Shown here: positions 10,531 through 21,718 of the stretch, piece after piece
Position numbering within the stretch: the stretch's first letter is position 1
How the letters are laid out: each line of letters opens with the position of its first letter
DNA from: Rhinopomastus cyanomelas
Lineage: Eukaryota > Chordata > Aves > Bucerotiformes > Rhinopomastidae
Length of the DNA stretch: 64,000 bases
Reading direction: 5' to 3'
NCBI GenBank assembly: GCA_013400115.1
Contig: VXBP01009307.1
Span: forward strand, 1-64,000
Program-made: the position numbers and the translations under genes
The notes under the pieces: model-generated
What the model was told of the DNA's origin: nothing
Seen by the model: only the letters and a program-made list of their open reading frames with translations
Databases searched by the model: none

Positions 10531-13500
10531 TTTACTGAAGCCAAGGGAGCATAAACTCATTGGAGATACAAGACAGCAGACTGTATTTGCAAGGAAGTGA
10601 CTACTCACCAGTACAATGATACCCCTGACCACACAAGCTGACAAACTCCCCCATGTACATTTTGCCCTTGCAGACTCCCCTTTCACAGCTTAAACCTGCC
10701 TTGGGTGGCAGAAACCATCCCAGCACTGCAGCAGAAGGCAGCAGAGCAGCTGCTGGTGCAGCTGGAGCCCTCTGCCTATGCACCATCCTGTGCACACTGA
10801 CGTCTTTCTCCAGCTCAGTCTTCACCGTGCTTCTTCCAAGCATGTGACACTCCAGCATGGCAAGGGGCAGGGGAATACCAGGCTCTGAAAATCCATGTAC
10901 TTGTGGCTGTGAAAGGGCTTGGAGTCACCCACCAATGAGGGAACAAAACTCTGGTCCAGTCCCAGGCTTCCTCATAGACTACTGGGGATCATTAGGTCAC
11001 TCTTACTCCATCTTTCTGGTCTTAAGCTCTGCAAGGCCAAGATTTCTTATTTCTGCCCAGAAAGCCACAGTGACCATTCTCCTGACCAGCTCTGATGCTG
11101 TTGACTGTAACAGAAGACTGAAAATGGCTCAAAATGCGGTGGCCCAGTAATATACTGTGAAGAGATGGGGCAGAGGGAAGCAAGTATCATGGGAATCCTT
11201 AAGGAAAATTTCTCTTCTAGCAGCAACAGAAGGCAAGGAAGAAGTCCATTCCTCGTCTCTCCGTATCACAATCTATATCCCAGAGAACAGCTATGGGTAG
11301 TGCCTGTCATCATGCAGTGGTGGGAGGAAGGGGGACATAAGACAAGTATCTGGACAGCTCTCAATGCAAGAACTATCCAGAACACAAATGAGAACTGCCA
11401 TGGGAATTGCCAAACATCATCCAGTTCAGATGAGACAAGCCAAGAACAGGGTGCACACATTCCAGAGAGCATGAGTTTTCTCTTCAGAAAACTCCTTTGA
11501 AGCTCAGCTTCTTTGGTTGCCCTTAACTTGCTGTTCCTTTAGCTTCCGGCAAGCTCAGGTTCACACCAGCAGTGCCCAGAGCCCATCCCAGCCTGGGGCT
11601 CTGCTAGTGAACAAAGCCTGGGCAGACAGGGCTTGTCTCTACATAGTATGAAGCCTATTTGGTGTTAAAAACAAACCTAAAGAGGGATTCTCCTATAAGC
11701 CAGTCATCTTCAACCACAAGAAGCAGCACAGAAGTTAAAAAAACAGCCAAACAACTCAAGCTAATGCCTGCCAACCTCTGTGCATCCAGGACCAGACACC
11801 ATCCAATAGACCCAAAACATCTAACGGCTTCCCCATGAGCCACTCTCCGCAAGGTTTACTGTTTCTATGTGCTCTGAGTACCTGCACAGGACTCATCAGT
11901 TCCAGCATTCACCAGTCTCAACACCACTTGCATTTAGTTCAGAAAGAGCTATTTCTATTAAAATCCATACTTGGCCAACTGAGAGGAACCTAGTGTGGTC
12001 TCAGAAGTCAGTGGCTTTTCCTAAAGCTCAGAAATAAAGACCTACAGGAACTTAAAAGGAATTTCTAAGAGCTTGTGCCCACTGTATTCACATCAAGGGC
12101 ACATTGCTTCTGGTCTGTGGCTTAAATGCAGATGTGTGACTTAACCCACTACCACAAGGTTCTGAGGCCAGCGGACGCAGAGATGACTCATGCTGTGAAC
12201 CGTTCTGAGGTTGGAAGCACAGCAGCTCCTGACAGTAGCCAACACTGCCCTGACTCCCTGGACCTCCAGGAAGCCCTGCTCCCTGCTCTTGAGTCATACT
12301 GCCTCAGACCCCACGGGCATCGCTCAGGACTCGGCAAAGGGTGAGAGGACTCTGCATGAAGGAGCAGGTTGGGAAGTACGAAGCCACAAAGGCCCACATT
12401 GCCGTAATTCAGGAGACACTATGAGGCTGAAAAGCATTTGAGATGCCTGTACAAGGAGCGATGGCAAGAACATCAATGCAGTTGTTAGATGCCAATATAC
12501 CCTTTCCAACTTGGCACTAGAAATGGCTTCTCCAAAGCCTTCCCTGGCCCCCCTGGGAAGTGCTACTACGGCAGCTCACAGTGCTTGCTCCCTTCCTCCC
12601 ATCACAGATGGCCTGCCCAGCACTCCTCCTAGAGAAGCCTTCCCACTTCACCCTTTTGTCTTTTCTATGCTGTAAAGCAGAGAGCAGCTCATCATCCCTG
12701 GTCTGCTACCCTGGGACTCCCCAAATAGGATGGATTTGTCCCTGTCCCCCCACTTTCCAAGGGCGAGCCCACTATCTGCACAAGTCCAGTTATCTGTGCT
12801 GAGCTGGTTGCTGGGTGTGGAGAACAGCAGCCTGCCAGGCTGGAAAGCCACATGGCAGGAGCCCATGCAGCCAGTGCCAGGGAAAGCCGGCAGTCCCCCA
12901 CACTCACCCTCCTCCTCCACCCACAACAGCCATTTGCTGCACCAAAAGCTACCCATGTCCAAAACAGCAATCATTTGCTTTTCCAGTATCTCCAGTGTTC
13001 ATCCCTTCACACCAACCACCAGCACAGGTCATCACCCACAGCACTGCAGAGGTTGGGTCCTCAAAGTCGCTCTGCAGATATTCCCCTCACAAGGGACCTT
13101 CAAGGGAACTCTGCCAGATGGTCCCATACCTACAGGATATGTAGGTGCAACGCAATCATCCTCCTCATTCACCCCCCACATCCAAAAGGTCTGTGGGGAC
13201 ACGTAGCCAACTCCCCAGGCAGTGTCCGCCAGCATTTGGCAGGGTTCCACCTGCCAAAGCCTCCAGTACCATCACCACTCCCCAGCTAATGGTTATCGAT
13301 CCCCAACCCTGGCACTAGGCTGGAGAGCAAATCCTGCGCAGAGCCCAACAAGACTAAAAAGCAGCCCCTTCACACACCATGGGCTGGGAAAGAACCACTG
13401 GGGCTGCCTGAGCATCACTTGAAATGGCAAGGCCAAGGCGAAAACCTGCCCACTGACTGTAGACACCGTCCTGGGTGTGGGTGGGGAGTTTCACTGCTGA

Positions 13501-13725
13501 CCACCCCACTACCAGGCTGGCTGCACCCCCAGACAGCGCCAGGGTGACAGGGGACATGACCAAGGTCATGTAGCCCTATGGCATCATCTTCTGTTCCCCT
13601 GGCTGGCAAAGGCACTGTTATGTTTCACCAAGAGCCCCCAGTAGTCCAGTCACACTTGGGGGTGGGGAGCAATACAGCCCACAGCAGTGACGCAACTACA
13701 CAGAGGCATCAGCGGCACCTGCAGC
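10531..13725. other. YWHAG intron 1, nothing recognised
   Basis: Intronic sequence without a recognisable element. Open frames at 12.7-13.3 kb on both strands are GC-driven and show no domain. Confidence 0.55.
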
Positions 13726-13726
13726 A

Positions 13727-13815
13727 AGGAACCACAGACTGGTAAGGATTGGAAGAAACCTCTGAAGATCAGCCAGTTGAAGCCCACTGCTAGAGCAGGA
13801 TCCCCTAGAGAAGAA
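13727..13815 (-). mobile_element. CR1 3' end, short fragment
   Basis: About 90 bases of a minus-strand CR1 terminus (CACAGACTGGTAAGGATTGG at its outer end, then the CTAGAGCAGGATC-type segment). Confidence 0.7.
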
Positions 13816-15689
13816 AGAGCTAGAACTTATTTTCTATATTATGTATGTATGATATTACTTGTAAGACACTCTTGTGATGCAGAACAACACTGTGGTGAAT
13901 CAGCAGACAGCAGGAGACAGCAACAGCCCCAGCACACCATTCCATTTTAAACCATTAAAATGGCCACTGGGCACAGGCTCTCCAGCAGGCAAGGCTGAGG
14001 CTTACTAAACACCCACAAGGCCATCACCAAAACACAACAGCAAGATGGAGCTGCTGGAGAATGAATCTCCTTACTGCACACCTTTCTCTAAAGAAAAAGC
14101 CATCTGGTATGTCCCAGTATGGCACCACAGAAGTGAGTGGCCAGCTTCAAAGCACAGGAGACAAAACCGTGATGAGCAGGGGACTGCTCCTGCATTGCCT
14201 GAGCCAGGCACAGCCCGCACGCTCCCGTCTGGGTGCAATGCAGCTCGGCCCATGGCATATGACATCACTAGGCGTTGCTACGGAAATGAGTGCGAGGTCA
14301 TCAGCCTCCCGCACAACCGGAGCTGGGGGATGGGACAGGCATAACCGGGTGTGACATGGCCCGCGCTGCTGGACCGGCTGCACCACCGGGTCTGGGACAG
14401 ACTCAGGCAGAAGCAAAGAACAAAGCTCTGCCTTTTGTTTGCAGTGGCAGGAGGTGTCGGCACTCCCGCTGCGAATCATCTGCTCAGGGCCCAACTCAGT
14501 GGCAGCCGATCCACAGCGTTAGCCCAGATTACTGTTTCACTGGGGCCAGTGAGGAGCAAAAGGCACAAAACTCATCTACACAATCTCTCAGAACACCTTG
14601 GCCTTGCTGGGTGAGCCCGGGTGAGGAGGAGAGGGAACACTATACCACGACTGTGCAACCCGGACACAACCCCCACTGGCTTTGTCACTGCGGCTGTATT
14701 ATCTGTAGGAAATGAGCTGAGGGATCTGCTCGCACAGGGGGCTCTGCTTTAAAGCCCAGAGATGCCGCTACCAGAAATGGACGTAAGAGCCGTAGTGCAG
14801 AAGAGGAGCAGCACTAGGTGGTTTAATACGATAATATTTCATTCTAATGATCTGCATCTCATTTCTCGATAAGGCATCTCCTCCCTCCCCGGGCTGTGGT
14901 GGTTTTGTCTGTTTGATAAGCACAAGGTTATCGACAAAATGGTGCAACATGGGCAAACAGAGCTGCACCCACGGCAGACTGCGACATTACCAGATCAGCA
15001 TTCCCTTTCCATCAGCCAGGGAGGACACCCCTGCTCCTCACAAATGTACAGATCTGACTAAGAAGACAAACATAAAGCACAGTTTTCCCCTTTAAAGCAC
15101 CCCCTCCCTCCCTCCACCCAGTCTAGCCTCTCTGCAATATGACAAATGCAGAATCTTCTGGAATGACTTGATCCTGCCTCCCACGACTGCTTTGTTTGCA
15201 AGATCACATCAGAGATATGGGGCTTCCCCCTCCCCTTATATTGTCAAAATGTCAGTATTGAAGGGAAGCGTTCGGTGTCACAAATCAGATCAGCCTGCTA
15301 TACGCAGAGTCTTTATTTTAGGAGCGTGAAATGAATACAACATGACTCAATTCATAAATCTCCAATCGAGTGCAGGGAAAATAACGTGCTTTGGCAGCGA
15401 AAGGGCCCCCAATCTTTGGGGTCAGGAGCACCACCAGCCTGGCCGGCTGTGTGCGGGAAAGGATGTACAGGAGCAATGCAGGTGGGGGGCGATTTCGGCA
15501 GTGGGGAGAGGTGTGCACACAAACTAAGCCCATCCTCCCGCTTCTCACCTCACCCCATGGGGCTCGGCAGCCCCCTGCCCCCCACCCTGAACCGGCGTGA
15601 CCCCCCTAGGGAGCACCACACCCAGGGCTGGCACCTCTGCCTCTGCAGCAGAGGATGTGTGGGGCAGGCTGGGGAAGGGGCAGCGTGGC
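13816..15689. other. YWHAG intron 1 near exon 1, possible regulatory DNA
   Basis: No exon or transposon was recognised. AT-rich patches at 14820-14950 and 15230-15400 stand out from the GC-rich surroundings; the second contains an AP-1 type TGACTCA at 15343-15349. They may be conserved intronic enhancers, but this is inference from composition only. Confidence 0.35.
14260..14287. promoter_or_regulatory. CRE-like half and RFX X-box-like site
   Basis: TGACATCA at 14260-14267 is followed six bases later by GTTGCTACGGAAAT at 14274-14287. The second matches the RFX-family X-box pattern (GTTGCY..GGAAAC-like) apart from the last base. Both lie in YWHAG intron 1 about 2.2 kb inside from exon 1. Function is inferred from motif match only. 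Confidence 0.35.
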
Positions 15690-15910
15690 AGTTCTAGGGC
15701 AGGGTAAAGGGTGTGTGGGGAACAGTAGAAGTGCTAGGGAGAGAATCTGTAAGGGGCTGTAAAGCAGTGAAGGAGGGTCTAGAGCAGGGGAGAGGGTGTA
15801 GGAGGCAACTCTAGAGCAAGGTAAAGGGTGTGATGGGAAGGTCTAGAGCAGGACTGAGAGGATGCGAGGGGGGCTCTAGAGCAGAGGAGAGAGTGTGGAG
15901 AGATTAAGAA
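15690..15910. repeat. Degenerate minisatellite, about 32-bp unit
   Basis: Purine-rich units beginning CTAGAGCA(G/A)G recur at 15779, 15811, 15843 and 15876, that is at 32-33 base spacing. More diverged copies lie at 15694 and 15734. The array lies in intron 1, about 500 bases from the YWHAG exon 1 donor. Confidence 0.75.
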
Positions 15911-15991
15911 CAGCGAAGACGGTGTGCAGGGCACAGTAGGGTGGCAGTGACATATGGGAGACGATGGGGGTGCTCAGCAGGGCAGGAGAAA

Positions 15992-16042
15992 GGGATCATA
16001 GGATCATAGGATGTTAGGGGTTGGAAGGGACCCGATGCACGA
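15992..16042 (-). mobile_element. CR1 3'-terminal scrap
   Basis: GGATCATAGGATCATAGGAT followed by the GTTAGGGGTTGGAAGGGACC segment is the reverse complement of the 3' end seen in the CR1 at 26.6-27.7 kb. Only about 50 bases remain. Confidence 0.8.
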
Positions 16043-16420
16043 GGGGAATCTAAGGCAGGGAGAAGGATACGAGGGGTTGGGTGAGAGCCGCAGAACAGGG
16101 GAAAGGACGAGTGCGGGGGTTCCCTTAAATGGGGGAGGACAGGTGTCCGTGAACAGGGAGGAGAGGATGGGTACGAAGGGTCCCTTAACAAGGGGTTTTC
16201 CAAAGTAGGAGGCTGGATGTGGAACAGCCAAGGCTGTCCCTAACAGGCGAAGGAAGCGGGACCCAGCCGGGGGCTCCCACTATGGCGAGGCCAGAGCCCG
16301 TAACACCCACCCCCCTCCTCAATCCAATCCAACCCGGGCAGCCCCGGTGGGGTGGCGGCAGTAAGCGGCGGGCGGGGGTGGGGGTGGGTATAAAGGCGAC
16401 GGTCACGGTGCGGGACTCAC

Positions 16421-16507
16421 GTTCTTCATGGCGGCCGCCATGTCGTCGTATCTCTCGGCTTGCTCGGCCAGCCGGGCCTTCTGCACCAGCTGCTCGCGGT
16501 CCACCAT
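16421..16507 (-). CDS. YWHAG: 14-3-3 protein gamma, coding exon 1
   Basis: 14-3-3 gamma is a dimeric cytosolic adaptor that binds phosphoserine/phosphothreonine sites on kinases, phosphatases and channels. The exon reads MVDREQLVQKARLAEQAERY followed by DDMAAAMKN (29 codons). This is the N-terminal dimerisation helix region, and the MVDREQLVQKARLAEQAERY start separates gamma from the other isoforms. It is preceded by a good Kozak context (GTGAACATGG) and ends exactly at a strong donor (GTGAGT, 16420 downward), where the vertebrate gene has its single coding-region intron. The remaining roughly 218 residues are encoded in the next exon, which is not found between 1 and 16420, so intron 1 is longer than 16.4 kb. 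The gene runs on the minus strand with a CpG-island promoter just to the right. I am confident of the identity; the 5'UTR limit is unknown. Confidence 0.95.
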
Positions 16508-16690
16508 GTTCACGGGGGTGGGGAGGGGGAAAGAAGCTTCGGGCTCCGGGAGAAGGAGGAAGGAGATGAAGGAGAAGGAAGAGGAGAGCGAACGGCGGCG
16601 GCAGCGGCTGCACCCGGTGCTGTGCGCGCGCCTCTGGGCCACCCCAACCCCCACCCCGATTTGCGCTCCGCCCTGACCCGCCTCCGCCGC

Positions 16691-16712
16691 CGCGGGGCAC
16701 GACGGGAGATGG
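16691..16712 (-). repeat. Inverted-repeat arm left of the gap, ZNF143/THAP11-like
   Basis: Read on the minus strand this arm is CCATCTCCCGTCGTGCCCCG followed by CG. It matches the arm at 16925-16946 in inverse orientation at 21 of 22 positions. The pattern resembles a CpG-rich version of the ZNF143/THAP11 promoter motif (ACTCCCAG..TGC type), which is common in housekeeping promoters. Binding is inference. Confidence 0.55.
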
Positions 16713-16739
16713 GGGCCGCGCCGGGGGGCGGTCCCGCCG

Positions 16740-16876
16740 NNNNNNNNNNNNNNNNNNNNNNNNNNNNNNNNNNNNNNNNNNNNNNNNNNNNNNNNNNNNN
16801 NNNNNNNNNNNNNNNNNNNNNNNNNNNNNNNNNNNNNNNNNNNNNNNNNNNNNNNNNNNNNNNNNNNNNNNNNNNN
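16740..16876. other. Assembly gap (137 N)
   Basis: A run of 137 unknown bases lies in the most GC-rich part of the YWHAG promoter. Both edges carry related sequence, a direct repeat GGGGGGCG(G/T)TCCCGCCG ending at the left edge and starting about 16 bases inside the right edge. The true content is therefore likely to be a repeated or palindromic segment, and the gap length may be only an estimate. Confidence 0.95.
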
Positions 16877-16924
16877 TGGAGTCCGCGCAGGGGGGCGTTC
16901 CCGCCGCACCCCATTCTGTGGACT

Positions 16925-16946
16925 CCATCTCCCGTCGTGGCCCGCG
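16925..16946 (+). repeat. Inverted-repeat arm right of the gap, ZNF143/THAP11-like
   Basis: CCATCTCCCGTCGTGGCCCG followed by CG, preceded by GACT. It is the partner of the arm at 16691-16712 and the two face each other across the gap. Confidence 0.55.
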
Positions 16947-17159
16947 CGAGGCGCGCCACACAGCTCCCCCTCCCCACAGGCCCCGCCCCACCCTCAGGGT
17001 CCCGCCGGCGGCTGGTGCTGATTCACCCAGTGACAGGCGCTGACACAGCTTCGGCCCCTCCACCCTCCCCACTTTTTTTTTTGCCTTGGGTGGTTCGGGA
17101 GAGGGTGGGCGAGAAGGAAAACAATGAGGAATGGGCCTTTAGAAGGGTTTGGGGTGGGG

Positions 17160-17860
17160 AGAACGCCCTGAAGCATCCCCAGAACGTGACGAAATGCACC
17201 CAAATTGCCCCCAAAACACAACAAAATGCTCTAAAAATACAACAAAATGTCCCCAAAATGTCCCAACGACACCTTGAGGTATAACAAAATACACAGAAAA
17301 TGTAAGGTAATACCTCTAATCCCCCCCCAAAATAGCCCAAATCCACCAGAAAATCCCCTCCAATACAACCACATAGCCTCAAAATGCAAACTAACTCCAC
17401 CCTAAAATAGTCCAAATGCAACCCAAAGTGCTCCCAAAATGCAATAAAATAGCCCCCAAATATCTCCAAATAGCCAAAAAATATCACCAAAATGCCTCCA
17501 AAACACCCCAAATTAGCCCAAACATGCCCCTAAAATAGAAAAAGATACCTCCAAAATAGAATGGTATCACCTCCAAATGAAGCAAAATACCCCCTAAATG
17601 CAATATAATACCCCCAAAGCACAATCAAATACCCCAAAATACAACAAAATACTGCAAGACACAAGATAATACCACCCAAAACCCCTGAAATATCCTCCCA
17701 AACTGCTGAAATCTCTCCAAAACACCCTGAAATAGTGTAGAAACATCCTAAAATGCAACAAATGTGCCCCCAAATACATTAAATTGCCAGAAAATTAAAA
17801 AAAATAACCACAACATAGCCCCCAAATGCCACAAAACACCCTCTAAAGCAACAATATTTC
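17160..17860. repeat. Degenerate (CCCCAAAATR)-type array, strongly strand-asymmetric
   Basis: About 700 bases in which the plus strand is nearly all A and C, built from variants of CCCCAAAATGCAACAAAATA with irregular spacing of about 10-20 bases. Long parts have almost no G or T. The minus strand is therefore TTTTGGGG-rich. It begins about 650 bases upstream of YWHAG exon 1. No coding sense can be made of the open frames inside it, which are by-products of the low stop-codon density. Confidence 0.85.
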
Positions 17861-18944
17861 ACATTATATTCAGAGCCATCAAGAGATCCTGTAATTCCTA
17901 AAAGTCCTAATGGGAGAAGCGGGCTGAGAGGCTGTGGCAGCACTGGGGCAATGGGGTCCAGCAAGTGGAGCCACCACTGATCCCAGTGGAAGCACCTTAT
18001 CCTGGGAGGGTCTACGAGCAAGGCAGTAGGCAGACACCATCCTCCTCCTCTCACACTGTGTGCGCCCCAGTCCCCATCCCATCCCAGTTCCTCTGTCCCC
18101 ACCTGGGCCCATTGGAAGGTGCAAGGACAACTCTGGAGGATGCAGGTGACCCAAGACACCTTGGTGGCACCAGGATGTGCCAGTGTCCATGGGGCAAGAT
18201 GATGGCCACAGCCTATGGTGGTGGTTCAGAGCCGCTATGGTCTCGCCTTCCTTGATGAGGACCAATTAGTCTAGAAAATCTAGTGATGACACTAGGGATG
18301 ACAATAGGGAACAACACCCTTTTGGGGTTGGATCTCTGTCTTTACTGTGGGGTTAGTGCTGCTGACAACTAACAGAGAGCTATATGGGATGGATTCATGC
18401 AACACAAAACTCTCCTTTGTTTATTGCTTCCGAGAGCACTACAAGTCCCAAATAAAACTCGCAACACACCCAGACTCTCTCTGGTCCCTCTGTTTCCTCA
18501 CCCGTGTCCCCTCCTCACACCCCACACGTGGCTCTGGTGTGAGAACAGCTTTTGTTGCTGGCCTTTGTTTACCACCGCCAGGGCCATCCCAAGGAGAGCA
18601 CCCATGGACAAGGGCAGCTTATCCCACTTTGCTGAGAATGGCACATTCATTCTCCAGTGGAGGCTCAGTGTGCTCGGCAGCGGGGCGTTGCGTTATGTGG
18701 TGTGTGATGCCAGCTTTGGGGAGAGAATTCTAGCAAAAAAGAACGTTAAAGTAGGTCGTAGGTCCTCCAGTGGTTTTTTTAGCTGTTGCTGCAGTTTTTT
18801 CCCAACAGTCTGGAGAGATCTGGAAGTGCCATGGGGCATTGCCCAAGCCAATCAAGACTATCAGATCTCCAGGTACAGGCCAGACCAGAGCTGCCTTATC
18901 CCAAACAGCTCTTGAGTGATGCTGCAGTGTATGGGTTGAGTGTA
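17861..18944. other. Intergenic, nothing recognised
   Basis: Unique sequence between the array and a CR1 copy. No domain, RNA gene or repeat was recognised. Confidence 0.5.
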
Positions 18945-19475
18945 GAATCACAGAATCACCAAACGCTCTGGGTTGGAAAGGACTTTTCAGGCTCAGCTAG
19001 TCCAACACACAGCTGGCAGGCAGAGAGAATCACCGTGTTGTTTTGGCTGGAAAAGACCTTGAAGATCAAATCCAGCCATTGATCCAGCACTGCCAGGTCC
19101 CCATGAACATCTGTCCTTCACCCCATATCTCCATAGCTTTTCAGTCTCTCCAGACCTGTTGACTCCACCACTGCCCTGGGCAGCCTGGGCCAGACCTGGG
19201 GAACACTTTTTGGGGACAAATTATCCTTCATGGGCCAAGCAAATCTCCTCAGGCACAACTTGAGGCCATTTCCACTTGTCCTATTGTTTTTTGCCTGGGA
19301 GAAGAGAGCAGTTCCTATGTCATTCTTTTCAGGGAGTTGTCAAGAGCAAGAAGGTCTCCCCTCTTCTCCAGACTGAAAAACTGACATCTTCAATTAGATC
19401 TCAGGTTGCCCAGAGCCCTGTCCAGCCTAGCCTGGAATGTTTCCAAGGATGGGACATGAATGGCTCCTCTAGCTT
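18945..19475 (-). mobile_element. CR1 3' ends, two minus-strand copies
   Basis: A short terminus at about 18945-19023 (AATCACAGAATCACC, then GGGTTGGAAAGGACTTTTCA) is followed by a second and longer CR1 from about 19030 to 19475 with the usual TGGCTGGAAAAGACCTTGAA start and 3' coding remnant. Both are broken. Confidence 0.85.
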
Positions 19476-21607
19476 GGAAAAATAGTATTTGCCCTTGGGT
19501 ACTCATCCTGTGTTCTCATGGACAATACTGAATGCAAACCTGGATGTGAAGAAGCGCTTGTGAGCCTGAAAGCTCCTCTGGTTTCTTCAAATGCATCAAC
19601 TAATAAAATCAATCTCCTTTCCATACAGAGGGTCTCCTGACCCTTCTCTGGTAACTTCCTGGTTCTCCTCTCATCCAAATCTCGGCAGCTCTGCTGGTTT
19701 ACGGTGACTGAGCAGATACTGATTTATCCCTGCCAAAACACCACAGCCATAAATACTTCTTACACCGGAGATGATCTCCCAATCCATTGCAGGTCAGAAC
19801 AGGATACTCACAATGCTGTAAATTTTCCTGAATAGCGATCTGGCCATAATATTTCTCGGCAGAGTATCCAGCCCCGCTTTTGGGCTCTGATGCATAAATA
19901 ACACCACTTGCATGCATAATCTTCTTCTACAGACCAGGCAGCAGTGGGATGAAGGTTATGTGGGGAATGGCCAGAGTGAGGAGCTTCTGGCGGCCAGCCC
20001 AGGCACCTGGAGGTGTCATCTGGCTTCCCAGTGTGAAATGCCCTTGTCTCACCTCTGGCTGGCACCTATCAACCCCGCTCAGTAGGAGCCCGGACAACTG
20101 CTGGCTTGGGAAATCACAAAGACCCAGAGGGTGCAGGTCTGTTCTGCAGATGTCTCAGAAAAACCTCATATCCCTGATTGTGTCTACAGTATTAAAAAGT
20201 CTCTGGCTCAGTCAAATGTGCCACTTTGCTAATTCCTGCGGCCTGGAAGACAAGTCCTATTCACATTTTCTTACCTTCCCTGTTACCATTGTGGTGATGC
20301 TTTGTGACACTGCGAGAGAAGGAGCAAATCCTCCTTGACTTGGAGGTTCGCTCAGCTTAGCTTCTGACTGCTCTGACAATGAATCCAGAGGTCCTCAGCC
20401 TTCAATTGTTGTGGGACAGCAGCGTGTGGGTGCCCCTTCCCTCCACATCTGCCAATGTGGAGGAAGGGGGGTGTGCAGCAAAGGCAATGTATGGTGAGAT
20501 TCTTGACAGGTACTGTCTCTGGGAGGATGTGTGCCATCCCTGGGATGATGGGTGCTGTCCCTGGGATGTTGCCCTGGTTCTCCCCAGCTGGGTGCTCACG
20601 TTCCAGCACTGCTGCTCAGGTGGCCGCTGCTCACTTTGCTCTGAGGAAGGTGTTGCCTCCCCAGGGGACCTTTTTTCCAGCCTTTTCAGCTGAGTTTGTA
20701 AAAAACAAGGTGAGAAAATCTCTGGCTTTGGTGTCCCCTTCCCCACAGGCTGCAGGGGAGCAGTGCCCTCCTGTCCTCCTTGTCTGACCGCTTTCTGGGC
20801 CATGCTGCCCTGACCCCAGTACACTGACACCCCAGCACCCCAGTACCTCAACACCATGGCACCCTGACCCCTTTCCCACCTCACTGCTCAAGCCTGGCAG
20901 CGTGACAGGGCAAGAGAGGCATCCCAGGAGCAGTCCAAGATCCTTCTCCCCCAACACCCACCAGCAGCATTCCCCAGCCTGCACCAAATACCTGAGTGAG
21001 CTTGGGGGTGCACTGGCAAGCCCTAAAGCACCCAGAGCTAGCTAGCGAGGAGCCCACCAGACCAATGGTGCTTTGAAGGGGAACTGCTTTCTCTCCCTCG
21101 CTCCCCACCCTAGTCTGTGGAGCCTCAGCACTTTGTGCTCAGCCCCAGCCTTACACATGAGGCTTTCAAAGCACCTTCTAAGCCCAGATCAATCCTGGTG
21201 TGGCAGCTGCCCTCCTGCACTGCTCAGCACAAGCCCTGTCTCAAAATGGAGACACTCATCATCCCTTGGGGTGCCCAGATAGGCTTCTGGGGATGACTTC
21301 CCTTGGGACCACCTCAATCCACTAAGATGGGGTGAGAGGGTAGCATATAGTGCTTCCCACCACCCCCTTGATCCCAGTACCCACACAAGTACCCTAGCAC
21401 TGTGAATCACAGCAATGCCCATGCTGTGGGACCCTCCACTCAGAAAATGCCCCCCCAGACTTTCTCCCAGCCCCAGGGAATATGCTCCCTTGTGGGATGT
21501 ATGTCCATGGGTGCCCTGGGGTGTTTGGGATGTCAACCTTCCCCCTTAGTGTTGGGGGGGGGAGCATGGAGGATCCAGTGGCGGGCAGGCACAGCACCTC
21601 CCCCCCA

Positions 21608-21718
21608 GCATTAATAATTAAGCAGGCATGTTGGGCTCGGGTGGCAGCTCTTATTTAAGGAGCAGATATAAATACAGCCCAGACGGCGCTTATGGAGCAC
21701 CTAAAAAAAGCCCTCCCT
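21608..21718. promoter_or_regulatory. AT-rich island with homeodomain and TATA-like motifs
   Basis: In a GC-rich context this segment holds ATTAATAATTAAG (about 21610), the palindrome CTTATTTAAG (about 21651), ATATAAATA (about 21667) and CTTATGGAGC. It may be a conserved enhancer or a cryptic promoter. No transcript or frame supports a gene here. Confidence 0.3.

Larger units (their letters stand above)
15900..17100. promoter_or_regulatory. YWHAG: CpG island covering the YWHAG promoter and exon 1
   Basis: GC content and CpG density rise sharply around exon 1, with runs such as GCGGCGGGCGGGG and CGCGCCGGGGGGCGG. The block includes the coding exon, the 5'UTR, and a 137-base gap at 16740-16876. 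The transcription start is probably between about 16600 and 17050 on the minus strand, but no TATA box fixes it and part of the promoter is unsequenced. Confidence 0.75.

Noticed and set aside
12730..13289. Pro/Ser-rich frames of 145-158 codons, plus strand
   Set aside because: Overlapping frames in several registers within YWHAG intron 1; low complexity and no splice signals examined fit.
16185..17072. 295-codon frame across the gap, minus strand
   Set aside because: It spans 137 unknown bases and is in a different frame from YWHAG exon 1; an artefact of GC richness and N.
17023..17511. 162-codon Phe/Gly/Tyr-rich frame, minus strand
   Set aside because: Translation of the degenerate TTTTGGGG-type array, which is poor in stops; no homologous domain.
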